NCBI GenBank assembly: GCA_964495935.1
Contig: CAZBXQ010000005.1
Location: 1-64,000 of the forward strand
Direction: 5' to 3'
Origin: JAJYSO01 sp964495935
GTDB taxonomy: Bacteria > Bacteroidota > Bacteroidia > Flavobacteriales > Flavobacteriaceae
DNA: 64,000 nt
The translations under genes were made by a program, and so were the position numbers. Positions 33,092-42,914 of the stretch are shown in pieces. Each line of letters opens with the position of its first letter. Position 1 is the first letter of the stretch. Under the pieces are notes generated by a model. It did not search any database and was not told the origin of the DNA. It saw nothing but the letters and a program-made list of their open reading frames with translations.

Positions 33092-34013
33092 TACTTGAAT
33101 CCGCCTTAGTTTTATCTTCATTCACTTTTGTCTTTTGATACGAAAAAACATTAACTTTGTGATTCATTTTTGAGACCACTGTTTCTTCATCGTTATTTTT
33201 TCTAAACAGTGTATCAAAATATTTTAAAGCATTCCTGGCACTTAATCTTTTGTTTGGTTCCTTTTCTAAACCAGGTTTTAAAATGTTAAGCCAATTCTCC
33301 GGAATAGAGTCCAATTCCAAATCTCCCTGAACGATCTTCATCTGTATCTCGAAACCTGAATCTTCATCTGTGTTGGAAATGATAGATCGACCCTTTATTA
33401 AAGTAGCAAAAGTAACAGTGAGAGAATATATATCAGTCGCTGATGTTACCCGTTTCGGGTCTCTTATCTGTTCAGGGCTCATATACAAGATCGTTCCTAA
33501 ACCTTGTCCGGTCATTGTCATTGATATTTCGTGCCTTACTTTTGCAATTCCAAAATCAAGTATCTTTATATCACCACTATCTTGTAGAAAAATATTGGAA
33601 GGCTTGATATCCCGGTGTATTATCCCTCTATTATGAGTATGCTCTAAGGCACTCAAAGCCTGTTTCCACCATCTCCCAAATTCGGCATCTGAAAAGCTTC
33701 GGCCTTTTGCCTGACTGTGACCGAGTGTTTCTCCCTCAAGGTATTCCATTATAATAAAAGGAAGTCCCCCATATTCTCCATAATCCAGTACTTGACGAAT
33801 ATTGGGATGGTCTAATTGAATCATCGTTTTTGCTTCTGTTTCAAAGCGGATCTTAACCTGTTCCTCTTCAACAAACTTAGTATGCATTATCTTGATGGCT
33901 GCCTTTCTACCGATAGTATTTTCTGCGTACCACACCTCCGCCATACCGCCTTTACCCAACAGGTATTTTAAATGATAACCGTGAAGTACTGTATCTCTCA
34001 TTGTATCTCTCAT
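33030..34013 (-). pseudogene. Ser/Thr protein kinase, 3' end replaced by IS30 sequence
   Basis: An intact Hanks-type kinase domain in the first 270 residues: GKGGMAEVW, the Lys in AAIKIM, HRDIKPSNIF, DFGIAK and SPEQIRD. A linker with ETVVSK follows. From about residue 303 the frame runs into the IS30 end and finishes with 24 residues encoded by it. The kinase may still be active but lacks its anchor. The start shows a 12-bp duplication giving MRDTMRDT. It lies 6 bp after the PP2C-M48 gene in a minus-strand operon. Confidence 0.85.
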
Positions 34014-34019
34014 TTGAGT

Positions 34020-35657
34020 TTATGAAGCGCAATCAATTTTATAATTACTCTCAAGATGTTGTCGAATACATGAAGCTCGTTTGCTGCTATACGGATGGCT
34101 TCTAAATAATTCATCAAAATTATTTGCTTTTTTTTCTTTTTGAGACATCCGTCTCCATATCTGGATGGCTTCACATGGATTAATATTTGCCTTAATCATC
34201 ATATCTACTCCCAACAGATCTGCCAAAACCTCGTCTTTTTGATTAAAAGGAGTTGTAAAGAAACCTTCCATCTCCATAATTACATCTGCTAATTCTTGTC
34301 CAAACATATTTCCTGTTGCTTGCATTAGTCGTAATTTTCGAGAGATATGCCCCAATTCGTTATGTGCTATTTCGTGGCTTATAACTGCGGCCAACTCCCG
34401 ATCACTTTTTATAAAATCCATCATCCCGCTAAATATATAGATATAGCCTCCAACAGTAAAGGCGTTAATATCTTCACCCTCGATTTCATAAATTGAATAA
34501 CTATACTCTGAACGAGGTTTTACATTGATCAACTTTTCCAAAAGGTGATTTAGTCTTATAGAAGATTTTACGAGGTTTTCGCTACTAAAGGCTTGATGAA
34601 ACATTCTTCCCTGCTCCATTTCCTCCTCTACGGAAATTTTATTTATGGTAAAATCAATCATCTTTTCACGTTGTAACGCGAGCATGTTAACCCATCCCAT
34701 TTGGCTTTCCTTGTCATTTTCCAAACAAGAAGAATCGAATGTAATATCTTTATACTTTAAATCTTTTCTGGGATTTACAAAGCCGACCTCCTGCTCAATA
34801 GGAGACTGCGGACCTACCTTATTTTTTGAAGAATTCAAAAAATAGATCATCACAAATAGGGCGATTAAAAGCAATCCTATTAATGTAAGTAAGAGGCTCC
34901 TGTTTTTTAATCTTTGCCTTTCTTTTACACAATGAATTAAGACAATCGTAATATTATCTATACCTCCTTTTTTATTGGCTGTCTCAATTAAATCTTGCCC
35001 CGTTTTTTCTAAAGATTCATCCGAAAGAACAATCTCCGTTATTCTATTATCAGGAATCATATTTGTTAAGCCATCTGTACAAAGCAAAATATAATCTTCT
35101 TCTTGCAACTCCACAGCCTCCAGACAAATGTCTGACTCTACGTCTGGATTAATACCTATAGCCCGGGTTATTTCATTTTTTCTGGGATGATTTTTAGCCT
35201 CCTCTCTCGTAATTAGCTTGCTTTGTACCAATTCTTCCACAAAAGAATGATCTTGTGTAAGTTGCGAGATTTCCTTATTACGAATAAGATACAATCGGCT
35301 GTCCCCAACATGAGCATAAAATAATTTTTTATTTTTCACGATGGCGATAACCAAAGTTGTTCCCATGCCTTTGCGACCGATTTCCGACAAAGAATATTCA
35401 TAAACCCTTTTATTAACGGTATCGATACAGTTCTTAAGTAGCCAATATTCCGGCTTTGTTTGATGAAACCTTATAAAATCTATTGCCGCTTCACAGGCCA
35501 TCTTAGCGGCAACTTCTCCTTTAGCATGACCTCCCATTCCATCACATAATACGAAGGCAGTTCCATTTGAGAGTTCCACGGAGCTTGAGTAGTCCTCATT
35601 GATAGACCTCTTAAGGCCCCTATCAGTTTTCTGTATATAGATTATTCTATCTTTCAA
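34020..35657 (-). CDS. PP2C phosphatase - TM - M48 metallopeptidase fusion
   Basis: A 545-aa protein with three parts. Residues 1-245 are a PP2C phosphatase with LCDGMGGHAKGE, HVGDSRLYLIR, LLCTDGLTNM and GGIDNITIVLI. Residues 255-275 form one membrane helix. Residues about 310-545 are an M48-type zinc peptidase with the HEIAH site at 428-432, the third-ligand region EVLADLLGVDMM, and RSHPYSSKRAS. With the phosphatase inside, the peptidase should face the periplasm. The start is TTG since no ATG is in frame. It lies between the two kinases. Confidence 0.88.
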   Translation of the reverse strand: MKDRIIYIQKTDRGLKRSINEDYSSSVELSNGTAFVLCDGMGGHAKGEVAAKMACEAAIDFIRFHQTKPEYWLLKNCIDTVNKRVYEYSLSEIGRKGMGTTLVIAIVKNKKLFYAHVGDSRLYLIRNKEISQLTQDHSFVEELVQSKLITREEAKNHPRKNEITRAIGINPDVESDICLEAVELQEEDYILLCTDGLTNMIPDNRITEIVLSDESLEKTGQDLIETANKKGGIDNITIVLIHCVKERQRLKNRSLLLTLIGLLLIALFVMIYFLNSSKNKVGPQSPIEQEVGFVNPRKDLKYKDITFDSSCLENDKESQMGWVNMLALQREKMIDFTINKISVEEEMEQGRMFHQAFSSENLVKSSIRLNHLLEKLINVKPRSEYSYSIYEIEGEDINAFTVGGYIYIFSGMMDFIKSDRELAAVISHEIAHNELGHISRKLRLMQATGNMFGQELADVIMEMEGFFTTPFNQKDEVLADLLGVDMMIKANINPCEAIQIWRRMSQKEKKANNFDELFRSHPYSSKRASCIRQHLESNYKIDCAS

Positions 35658-35688
35658 GACTTTATAGTTTACTTAAATCAAGTCCTTA

Positions 35689-37917
35689 TTAAATTATTCC
35701 CCATCGTCCGTTTTTGTATTCAAGTAAAATATCTTGTGTTTCTTCCGTATCGTCAGCTTCGGAGGTGCCTATGGATTGGGTCAGAATGATTTGATTATCA
35801 TCTTTCCATTCAACATTTATTGTATAATCATAATTAATAGTAGATGGTAGAGTCTCTTTTATAATCTTGTTATGTTTTTTAGAATAAACTTCAAATTTCT
35901 GACCCCTTGTAAGTTCTGCAAGAGCACTATAGAAATCGATAAATTTATTTCCATTAGGAGAAAATAATGGTTTCGTCCAAGTAATAACCATGTCGCCGGA
36001 GTTTTCATCAATCAAATAAAACCAGTAAAAATCTCCCACATCTCCCTCCTGCCCTCGTATCATGTAACAATTTATGGATTTGTAATAGTTTTCGAATAGA
36101 TATCTTAGATTCGAATAGGGATCGCCAATTTGTTTTGTTGAATCATCGAAATTATATCCGTTTCTAAATGTTATATCATGAGCTGCTTCTATTTTCAAGG
36201 CAAGATTTTTTTTATCTCTGGTAACCCAATGCTTATACCTACGAATAGCAAAAGCATCATACTTCATTATATATTGGCTATCACTGTAATTTTCATCATT
36301 CATCAAACTCTGTTGCCAATTTCCCAACTCATCATCCGTTAAGGGCGGAACATCTTGAATAGCAAATTTCCTAACCTCGATTATTTCCTCTTTTTTATCA
36401 AATTTAAAATATAGATCTGACTTCAATTTATTCTCTTTATTTTCATTTTTTGAAACAAAAGAATATAAGGTTTCAAGGTAATATTCGTTGGATCTCAGTT
36501 TTTTTATCTCTAAGACCCTATTATGTCTTTTGCTAGTCCTTGACCAACTGTCGTGGTAAAGAGAATATAATTTTTTATAAGTAGGATTTTTTAAACCCCA
36601 ATAATTTTCTATCTGATTAGATAACAGGTAAGTGATTCTGCTCCAATCCTTTTCATCTTCGGCTTTTAAAAAGGCCCTGATTTTCTCTATATTCGAAAGT
36701 GAGACCAAGTCTTTGAAATCACCAGATTCTTTTATTGCCTTTTGATAAGCTCTACTACTTTCATCCAAATCTTTTCCCGCAACATCTTTTTCCATTATGG
36801 GTTCTACTTGCTCAACCGAGGTAGTTTTATTTTCTTCTTTTGAAGACGATAAATCAAAAAATAACACACCTATCAATATAAGTATCACTACTATTAAGGA
36901 TACACCAATGAATCTTCCAATTCCCTTTTCCTTATTTATCTTATTCTCCTCTTCGTAGTTTTTATATCTCTTATCAATAATATTGATATCAATATCGCTG
37001 GAAGGCTCCTTTCCACTATTCTTTGAGTTTCTCGTTTTATCAGTGGGGGCTGTTATGATGGTTTTATCTCCTGCTAAATTTATAGTCTTGTCTGTAGTTA
37101 AGTCAGCCTTCTTTTCGGGGATAAAACTTGCTTGATCGGTAGTAAGGAATCTGTTCAAATCTTTTAACCGTTCATCGACATTCTTAGCCGTGGCTTCTTG
37201 AATTACTTGATCCCATTTAGTAGAAGTCAGAGGCAGAGGTTCTTTGACTATCTTAACTTGGAGATCAAAAGTAGATAATGTATTCATATCATAGGGCCTT
37301 TTGCCACTAACCATTTCCCAAAGGATAACACCAAGGCTATAAACATCAGAAGCTTGGGTTAGTCCCTTTAAACTCCTTACTTGCTCCGGGCTCATATACA
37401 TGGGGGTACCCATAACCATTTTAGTTACAGTTTCTGTATAGTCGCTATTCTGCATGGAATTGTCTTTAGATATTCCAAAATCGGTAAGCTTTAACCGCCC
37501 ATCATTATTGAAAATAAAATTAGACGGTTTCAAATCCCTATGTATTAATCCTTTCGAATGGATGTATCTAACGGCTTCAACCATTTGAGTGAGATTTGAC
37601 CCTATCTCATTATCATTCAATTTCCGTTTTAATAATGCATCTTTAAGGGTTTTTCCATCAAGATATTCCATTATAAAGAATGCTTTATCTTGATTTACAG
37701 ATATATCCATTACGGTAACCACGTTGGGATGGTTAATTTGGGCCATTTTTTTAGCTTCCTCTATAAATCGGCCTCGAATATTTTCATTGTTTACAAACTC
37801 TTTGTTCAGTACCTTTACGGCTACCTTAGTTCCCAAAATCTTGTGCTTCGCAAGATATACGGTTGCCATCCCACCTTTCCCCAGCTCTTTTATAGCCCTA
37901 TAATTATGAAAATCCAC
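35689..37917 (-). CDS. transmembrane Ser/Thr kinase with extracytoplasmic domain
   Basis: A 742-aa protein beginning with GTG. The kinase domain (1-265) has GKGGMATVYLAKH, the Lys in VAVKVL, HRDLKPSNF at 126-134, DFGIS and SPEQV. The linker contains three DKT sites (TDKTINLAGDKTIITAP) that look like phospho-Thr docking points for FHA domains. One membrane helix lies at 333-355. The outer part of about 385 residues starts with an NTF2-like stretch (EKIRAFLKAEDEKDWSRITY); the rest I do not recognise. It lies 27 bp after the FHA-ABC gene. Confidence 0.87.
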   Translation of the reverse strand: MDFHNYRAIKELGKGGMATVYLAKHKILGTKVAVKVLNKEFVNNENIRGRFIEEAKKMAQINHPNVVTVMDISVNQDKAFFIMEYLDGKTLKDALLKRKLNDNEIGSNLTQMVEAVRYIHSKGLIHRDLKPSNFIFNNDGRLKLTDFGISKDNSMQNSDYTETVTKMVMGTPMYMSPEQVRSLKGLTQASDVYSLGVILWEMVSGKRPYDMNTLSTFDLQVKIVKEPLPLTSTKWDQVIQEATAKNVDERLKDLNRFLTTDQASFIPEKKADLTTDKTINLAGDKTIITAPTDKTRNSKNSGKEPSSDIDINIIDKRYKNYEEENKINKEKGIGRFIGVSLIVVILILIGVLFFDLSSSKEENKTTSVEQVEPIMEKDVAGKDLDESSRAYQKAIKESGDFKDLVSLSNIEKIRAFLKAEDEKDWSRITYLLSNQIENYWGLKNPTYKKLYSLYHDSWSRTSKRHNRVLEIKKLRSNEYYLETLYSFVSKNENKENKLKSDLYFKFDKKEEIIEVRKFAIQDVPPLTDDELGNWQQSLMNDENYSDSQYIMKYDAFAIRRYKHWVTRDKKNLALKIEAAHDITFRNGYNFDDSTKQIGDPYSNLRYLFENYYKSINCYMIRGQEGDVGDFYWFYLIDENSGDMVITWTKPLFSPNGNKFIDFYSALAELTRGQKFEVYSKKHNKIIKETLPSTINYDYTINVEWKDDNQIILTQSIGTSEADDTEETQDILLEYKNGRWGII

Positions 37918-37944
37918 AGTCAGCTTTATTATGGTTTAATATCA

Positions 37945-40242
37945 TTATCGAGTCATTTTTATTAAGAAGTGATAGGTAATGAATATTAATAGTACTCCTA
38001 AACCCATCAGCATAAGAAAGTCCAATAAAAATGTATAGCTTAAATTATTGAAAATATCATCGTAAATTTCATGGTATTGAGCCTTTAAAAATTCAACTGG
38101 ACCGATATTTTCTTTCAATTGCGTGTAAGCAAACTCGTCATTTTGTATTTTAATAGGTAAGCCTTCCTCATTTATTTGAATTCTTCTGATATTATTTCTA
38201 ATACTTTTTTGGATATGAGCCAATCCCTCAACTCCCCACCTGGAAAAAGTAAAATAGCTTAAAAACTCTACAACACCACTCTGAATTTTAGTGATCACTC
38301 CGGAAAGCATCAATTGAGGGATTAGGATTATAGGGATTAATGATAAAACTTTATCTGAAGTTTTCATGGCAGCGCTAACTAATAGCCCCATAATAGCCGC
38401 GATCAAATTGATTAACCACAGCCATGAAAATACTGCCAAAAAATCTCTTAGGGGGTTTCTTGTTTCCATATATGCAATGGATATGATGCCGGTAAAGAGT
38501 ATACTTTGCACCCCTCCCAATAAGAATAAAGATATAAGTTTTGAGGACAAATAACTGCCTATATATAGGTTATATAATCGCTCCCTAATAAAAATAACCC
38601 TTTCTTTTACAACTTCTCTCGCAGCATTGTTAACTCCAAACCAAATAGAAGATACCACCATCATAAATAAGACTCCCATATCAAGGTCGTTAAAAATAAA
38701 AACGATTAGAAGTGCAATGACCGGGGCTTGTCCTATTACTAACCCTGTGTTCATCTTGTCATTCTCCTTAATTTTCAGGTTGCGTTTTGTTAACCAAAAG
38801 AATTGCCTAAAACCATTGACCTGAGAGGTTCTCTGTGCATATCTCTTTTTTCTCTCGCCAAGAATTTGACCTTGCCTTTCCATTGTCCACTGTTGAGATT
38901 GTCCTCCTGTTAATTCATTATAGACTTCAATAGCCGAGTTTACCCCGAAATATTGTAGATAATTTTTTGTACTTCCCTTATAGGCTAAATTACCTTTCTC
39001 GGTAAGGAAAATTACCTCGTCCATAAATTGCAGGTCTTCCGGCTTATGGGTAACCATAATTATAGTAGTACCAGAGTCCACCAAATCTTTTAATATGGAC
39101 ATAAAGCCTTCGATGGATTGTGGATCTAAAGGTGAGGTGGGTTCATCCAAAAGAAGTAATAGAGGTTCAGAAAGTAATTCTATGGCGATGCAAACTCGCT
39201 TTCTCTGCCCTCCACTAATATCTTGATTGAGGTTATTTCTAACAGATTTTATTTTAAGTTTACTAAGTAAAAATTCTATCCTGCCTAATATTTTGGATTT
39301 GGATAAATGCTCGAGACGCAACATTGCGGCATAATACAAAGATTGATATACTGTTAATTGTGGATGTACTATGTCGTCTTGTGGCACATAACCAATGTTA
39401 CTTTTGAAATAATCGTAGTATTCGTTTAATTCTAAGTCGAATAGGGAAACTCTTCCTGTAGAATTAGGAACCATCCCATTCATTATTTTCAATAATGTTG
39501 ATTTTCCACATCCCGAAGGACCCATTATGGCGGTCAAGGTTTTGGGAAACACCTCTAATGAAAGTGGTTTTATAACAGTTTTGCGTTCATAATTCTTAGA
39601 TACTCTTTCTAAACGAACTACCGTTCGATCATCTAATTTCCTGTACTCTCCAAATACGTTCATCACGAAGTTTCCGATCAGAAATTCGGAAGTAATATCA
39701 AGAGTAACCCTTTGTATTCTTTCTCCTTTATAAAAGGTTCCGTTTGTTGAATTTAGATCTTCAAGTTTGAAATGCTCTTTATCAACTTGTTTTAACCGAG
39801 CATGTTTGCGACTGATACTTGGTTCTTTAATTACAATATCGCAGGACTCATCTCTGCCAATCAATAGGGCTTTGTACTTGGAACTAGGCTCTGGATCCGT
39901 CTTCTTTGAATCCGGTTTTATGCCTATGAGTAATTTTGATCGGGCATCGGAAAAAAGAATTTCGTCCCCGTTTCCAAGTAAAACAGATTTCTCCTTATCG
40001 ATTTTTAGCCCATTAACAAAAGTGCCATTGCTACTTCCCAAATCTTTAAGCTCCAAACCTTTTTTACTCAACTGGATAGAGGCATGCCTACGCGATATTC
40101 CGGGGGATTCAAATATAATTTCATTGCCCTTTTTTCTACCTATATAAAGTTGGTCGCCGGGAAGGATTTTAACTTCTCTAATCACCTCATCATTCTCAAA
40201 AAAAGAAAGTGTAGTGCTATTTTGTAAAACTGTACCAGACAT
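37945..40242 (-). CDS. double-FHA ABC transporter of the ABCG type
   Basis: A 765-aa protein. FHA domain 1 (about 20-95) has GRKKGNEIIFESPGISRRHAS and SSNGTFVNG; FHA domain 2 (about 125-195) has GRDESCDIVIKEPSISRKHA and NSTNGTFYKG. The ABC ATPase follows with GPSGCGKSTLLK, SGGQRKRVCIA and LLLLLDEPTS. The last 260 residues have about six membrane helices. The FHA domains should read phospho-Thr on the neighbouring kinases, which would couple transport to phosphorylation. The ATG at 40242 is used; the frame upstream begins with TTG. Confidence 0.88.
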   Translation of the reverse strand: MSGTVLQNSTTLSFFENDEVIREVKILPGDQLYIGRKKGNEIIFESPGISRRHASIQLSKKGLELKDLGSSNGTFVNGLKIDKEKSVLLGNGDEILFSDARSKLLIGIKPDSKKTDPEPSSKYKALLIGRDESCDIVIKEPSISRKHARLKQVDKEHFKLEDLNSTNGTFYKGERIQRVTLDITSEFLIGNFVMNVFGEYRKLDDRTVVRLERVSKNYERKTVIKPLSLEVFPKTLTAIMGPSGCGKSTLLKIMNGMVPNSTGRVSLFDLELNEYYDYFKSNIGYVPQDDIVHPQLTVYQSLYYAAMLRLEHLSKSKILGRIEFLLSKLKIKSVRNNLNQDISGGQRKRVCIAIELLSEPLLLLLDEPTSPLDPQSIEGFMSILKDLVDSGTTIIMVTHKPEDLQFMDEVIFLTEKGNLAYKGSTKNYLQYFGVNSAIEVYNELTGGQSQQWTMERQGQILGERKKRYAQRTSQVNGFRQFFWLTKRNLKIKENDKMNTGLVIGQAPVIALLIVFIFNDLDMGVLFMMVVSSIWFGVNNAAREVVKERVIFIRERLYNLYIGSYLSSKLISLFLLGGVQSILFTGIISIAYMETRNPLRDFLAVFSWLWLINLIAAIMGLLVSAAMKTSDKVLSLIPIILIPQLMLSGVITKIQSGVVEFLSYFTFSRWGVEGLAHIQKSIRNNIRRIQINEEGLPIKIQNDEFAYTQLKENIGPVEFLKAQYHEIYDDIFNNLSYTFLLDFLMLMGLGVLLIFITYHFLIKMTR

Positions 40243-40375
40243 CAAATTGGTTATTTTACCTCCTGTATATTGACAACATACGTACCTCGTCAGAAGTATT
40301 TTTACCTTAAAAAGGATTCAAAACAGAGTGTTATTTAACGAGTTTTATGAAACGACTGTTAATATACATAAAAAT

Positions 40376-40397
40376 AAAGGATTATATCAATCCTTTT
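40376..40397. terminator. terminator-like hairpin upstream of the FHA-ABC gene
   Basis: AAAGGATT-ATATC-AATCCTTTTT forms an 8-bp stem followed by T, in a 360-bp gap without a recognisable gene (40246-40606). It may end transcripts coming from the left on the plus strand or from 40607 on the minus strand. Confidence 0.45.
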
Positions 40398-40606
40398 TGA
40401 AAACTGAAATACAGTAATCTTTGGAGAATTATGACGAGAGGCCTAATGTTTAAAAATGGAATTACAGTAAATGTATTATCGCCTAGAATTATTAGTAACA
40501 GCTATCCAATTCATTAAGAGAGGCCAGAACAAATCCTCAAACCTTCATCAAAGCAAAGATCTTATGGGAAGCCTATTTGTAGTCCTTATCTTAATGAGAC
40601 AATACA

Positions 40607-41122
40607 TCAGCAGTTTACAATTGCCTCTTTATCAATTGCAATTCCCCTTTTCTCCATAAAATTTAATAAATCATTTAGATTTGTTACATCGAGGTAATCC
40701 AAAAAGAAGCGTTCAAGATTAATTCCGTCACTATCAGAATAGGTTTCGAAATCCGGTTTTTCATTGGTAAAGTCTTCAATACAATACTTAAATTTATGTA
40801 CAACATTATCCTCATAAATTTTCACGCCTGAAACCGTAATATTGTCCAATTTATATTTCTTTTTCCCTTTACATTCAACTTCTTGAAAACCGAGTTTATG
40901 TAAGTGCTTGGGCTCGGTTAGAATTATACTAATATCTTGAAAACCACAATAGATACTTTCTTTATAGCGAAGCAAATACAAGCTGAGCCCTTCAGCCGTC
41001 TTAAAGGTTTTAAAAGTTTCTATTCGGCCGAAACCCTTATCTCTAAGAACATTTGAATCTGTAGATAAATTACCTTTATATTTTACATAGTCCCCTTTTT
41101 CGTAGTAATGCTCTCTCGTCAT
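40607..41122 (-). CDS. hypothetical protein, 171 aa
   Basis: A charged soluble protein starting MTREHYYEKGDYVKYKGNL, with beta-rich first half (GFGRIETFKTFKTAEGLSLYL) and an acidic C-terminal half. No motif is recognised. It is the first gene upstream of the FHA-ABC gene on the same strand but separated by 360 bp and a hairpin. It could be island cargo. Confidence 0.55.
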   Translation of the reverse strand: MTREHYYEKGDYVKYKGNLSTDSNVLRDKGFGRIETFKTFKTAEGLSLYLLRYKESIYCGFQDISIILTEPKHLHKLGFQEVECKGKKKYKLDNITVSGVKIYEDNVVHKFKYCIEDFTNEKPDFETYSDSDGINLERFFLDYLDVTNLNDLLNFMEKRGIAIDKEAIVNC

Positions 41123-41280
41123 AATTGAATCATATATTTATGAAAACTAATTGATTACCCAAATATTTTGCAATTTATCAAATAAAAACGATAAGCTATA
41201 ATTAAAGATATTTTAACATTTTTGGATTATTAATTTATTTAACATAAATTTGCATTATAATAATTATAAACAAAAAAATT

Positions 41281-41709
41281 ATGAATAAAACAATAAATAA
41301 GTTAAGAGTAGAAGTTTTTCAATTCTTAAATAAGAATTTTAACAAAAATGTTTCGTTTAAGGACTTGGTTCGCGCATTAGAATTGGACTATTTTACTATT
41401 AAATTAGACAATGGGGATAAAATGACTTTGAAGTCCTATACACATGAGCCAATTCCTGTTTATTATCAGAATCTAATTGATGCATTAAAGTATTTGTGCA
41501 GTAATGATTTAATCGAAATTGATAACAAAAATGGTTTTTTTAAGATAAGTAAGAGAGGAGTTTTAATATCTGAATATGGACAAATAGGAATATACTTATA
41601 CACTTTTAATAATTTTGTTTCCCCTATTTCTTCGGTCATAAAATTGATATACTATTTATTATTCATATTGTATTTAATTCTTGAGCTTTTCATTTTATTT
41701 ATGTTTTAA
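41281..41709 (+). CDS. hypothetical protein, wHTH-like with C-terminal membrane helix
   Basis: A 142-aa protein from a very AT-rich stretch, divergent from 40607. The first 100 residues look like a small winged helix (FKDLVRALELDYFTIKLDNG and LIDALKYLCSNDLIEIDN). The end is one long hydrophobic helix (SSVIKLIYYLLFILYLILEL), so the protein is probably membrane-anchored. The family is unknown to me. Confidence 0.55.
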   Translation: MNKTINKLRVEVFQFLNKNFNKNVSFKDLVRALELDYFTIKLDNGDKMTLKSYTHEPIPVYYQNLIDALKYLCSNDLIEIDNKNGFFKISKRGVLISEYGQIGIYLYTFNNFVSPISSVIKLIYYLLFILYLILELFILFMF

Positions 41710-41908
41710 AGGTTAATTGTTGAATATGTTATGATTATTCATGGGCTTTATTTCCTCTTAAGCCACCGACAGCGCAATAATTTGTTTTTCGCCGGGGCAG
41801 GTTCCAAAAGTTTTTGAGGTACGATAAAAAGTTTTGGGTTCTGTTTATAATACCCCAAGAAACTCAAATTATTGGAGCCTATATTTGCGGTAGAGGAGAA
41901 TAAAAGAG

Positions 41909-42910
41909 TTATCGTCCAAAATCGAATCCTCGATTCCGGTTCCTTTCATGCTGTCGAAGCTTTTGTTCTCTTTCCTTTTTGTATTGTTGGTTTTTAGATT
42001 GTAGTGTTTCTCTCTCCTTGTAGTACACCTTAAACCGGCCACCCTCTTCTAACCCCATAAAGTAGGTACGGGCTCTTCTGGATTTTTTATCGTTTTCGGG
42101 AGCTGTAATATTTTCTGATAGAACTTCCTTTCCGCGATAGAGGTCATTGACCTGGTCATCTGTAAAACCAATGCTATGCAGGGTTTGAATAATTTCTTGT
42201 TGCCGGGCTTCCAATTGCCTGTTGTACTCGATTTTCTCACGGACCAAGCGTTCGATCTCTTCGGGAGTTGCCTTTTTATATTCTTTTTTGTATTCAAACT
42301 TGTCTTCTAATCTTCGCTGGTAAAGGAACATCCGGTCAAAAGCTTGCTCAGTCCCATTATAAAAACCGACCCTTGAAAAACCGCCTTTTACTGGCCCCTT
42401 TTTCGTGTTTTTATGATTGGTCTGCGGCGATATTTTTCTTCTGCCATCAGCTGTTTTACGGGAGACGATGACATGTACATGGACATTGCCGCTTTCCTCT
42501 TCCTGTCGGTGATGATGAACCTTGGCATAATACATAATGTCCTTGGCGTGTAATCCTTTATTAAAAGATGCCGCATATTGCTCCATAAAACCTTGACGTA
42601 TGAACTCTTTGAGCTTCTTCGACTGTTCTTGCGGAGTATTTCCTAAATGACGAAGCTCATCGGCTGATGGGCTTAAGGTCAGCAAATAGAACTTGGCATC
42701 TTTTTTACAAAGCTTGCGCTTGTTGTTATCCAATTTATCAATTACCGTAGTGGGGTTGACTTGATTTTCCCGATGAGAAAAGAAAGGTTCCATAGGTTTC
42801 CCGTTTTTTATATTCTCCCAATCTTCATGTTCCAGGTAACGAACAAGCCCTCCTGAACTACCCTGGTTGGCCGTTCTCCCGGAACCACCGCCTTGTATCT
42901 TGGCATGCAT
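41909..42910 (-). CDS. relaxase, MobB/DUF5712-like
   Basis: A 333-aa mobilisation protein. The start MHAKIQGGGSGRTANQGSSG and the metal-binding His cluster in YYAKVHHHRQEEESGNVHVHVIVSRK mark a relaxase of the type found on Bacteroidota mobilisable elements. The second half is a charged coiled region. It would nick and lead the transferred strand at oriT. The gene for the BtgA-like accessory lies 4 bp upstream. The 199 bp beyond its 3' end (41710-41908) show no gene. Confidence 0.83.
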   Translation of the reverse strand: MHAKIQGGGSGRTANQGSSGGLVRYLEHEDWENIKNGKPMEPFFSHRENQVNPTTVIDKLDNNKRKLCKKDAKFYLLTLSPSADELRHLGNTPQEQSKKLKEFIRQGFMEQYAASFNKGLHAKDIMYYAKVHHHRQEEESGNVHVHVIVSRKTADGRRKISPQTNHKNTKKGPVKGGFSRVGFYNGTEQAFDRMFLYQRRLEDKFEYKKEYKKATPEEIERLVREKIEYNRQLEARQQEIIQTLHSIGFTDDQVNDLYRGKEVLSENITAPENDKKSRRARTYFMGLEEGGRFKVYYKERETLQSKNQQYKKEREQKLRQHERNRNRGFDFGR

Positions 42911-42914
42911 AACT

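Larger units (their letters stand above)
32014..33105 (+). mobile_element. IS30-family insertion sequence
   Basis: About 1.09 kb, with imperfect terminal inverted repeats: GATTCAATTGTTAGTGCGAGT on the left, shown as GATTCAATTGTTAGTGCGAG, and its counterpart ACTTGATACTTGAATC with CGCC at the right. TAAG next to both ends on the minus strand is a possible target duplication. It separates the kinase from the WG-repeat ORF. The exact left end is uncertain by a few bases. Confidence 0.8.

Noticed and set aside
40471..40659. 62-codon ORF upstream of the FHA-ABC gene
   Set aside because: It overlaps the opposite-strand gene at 40607 and has no recognisable features.
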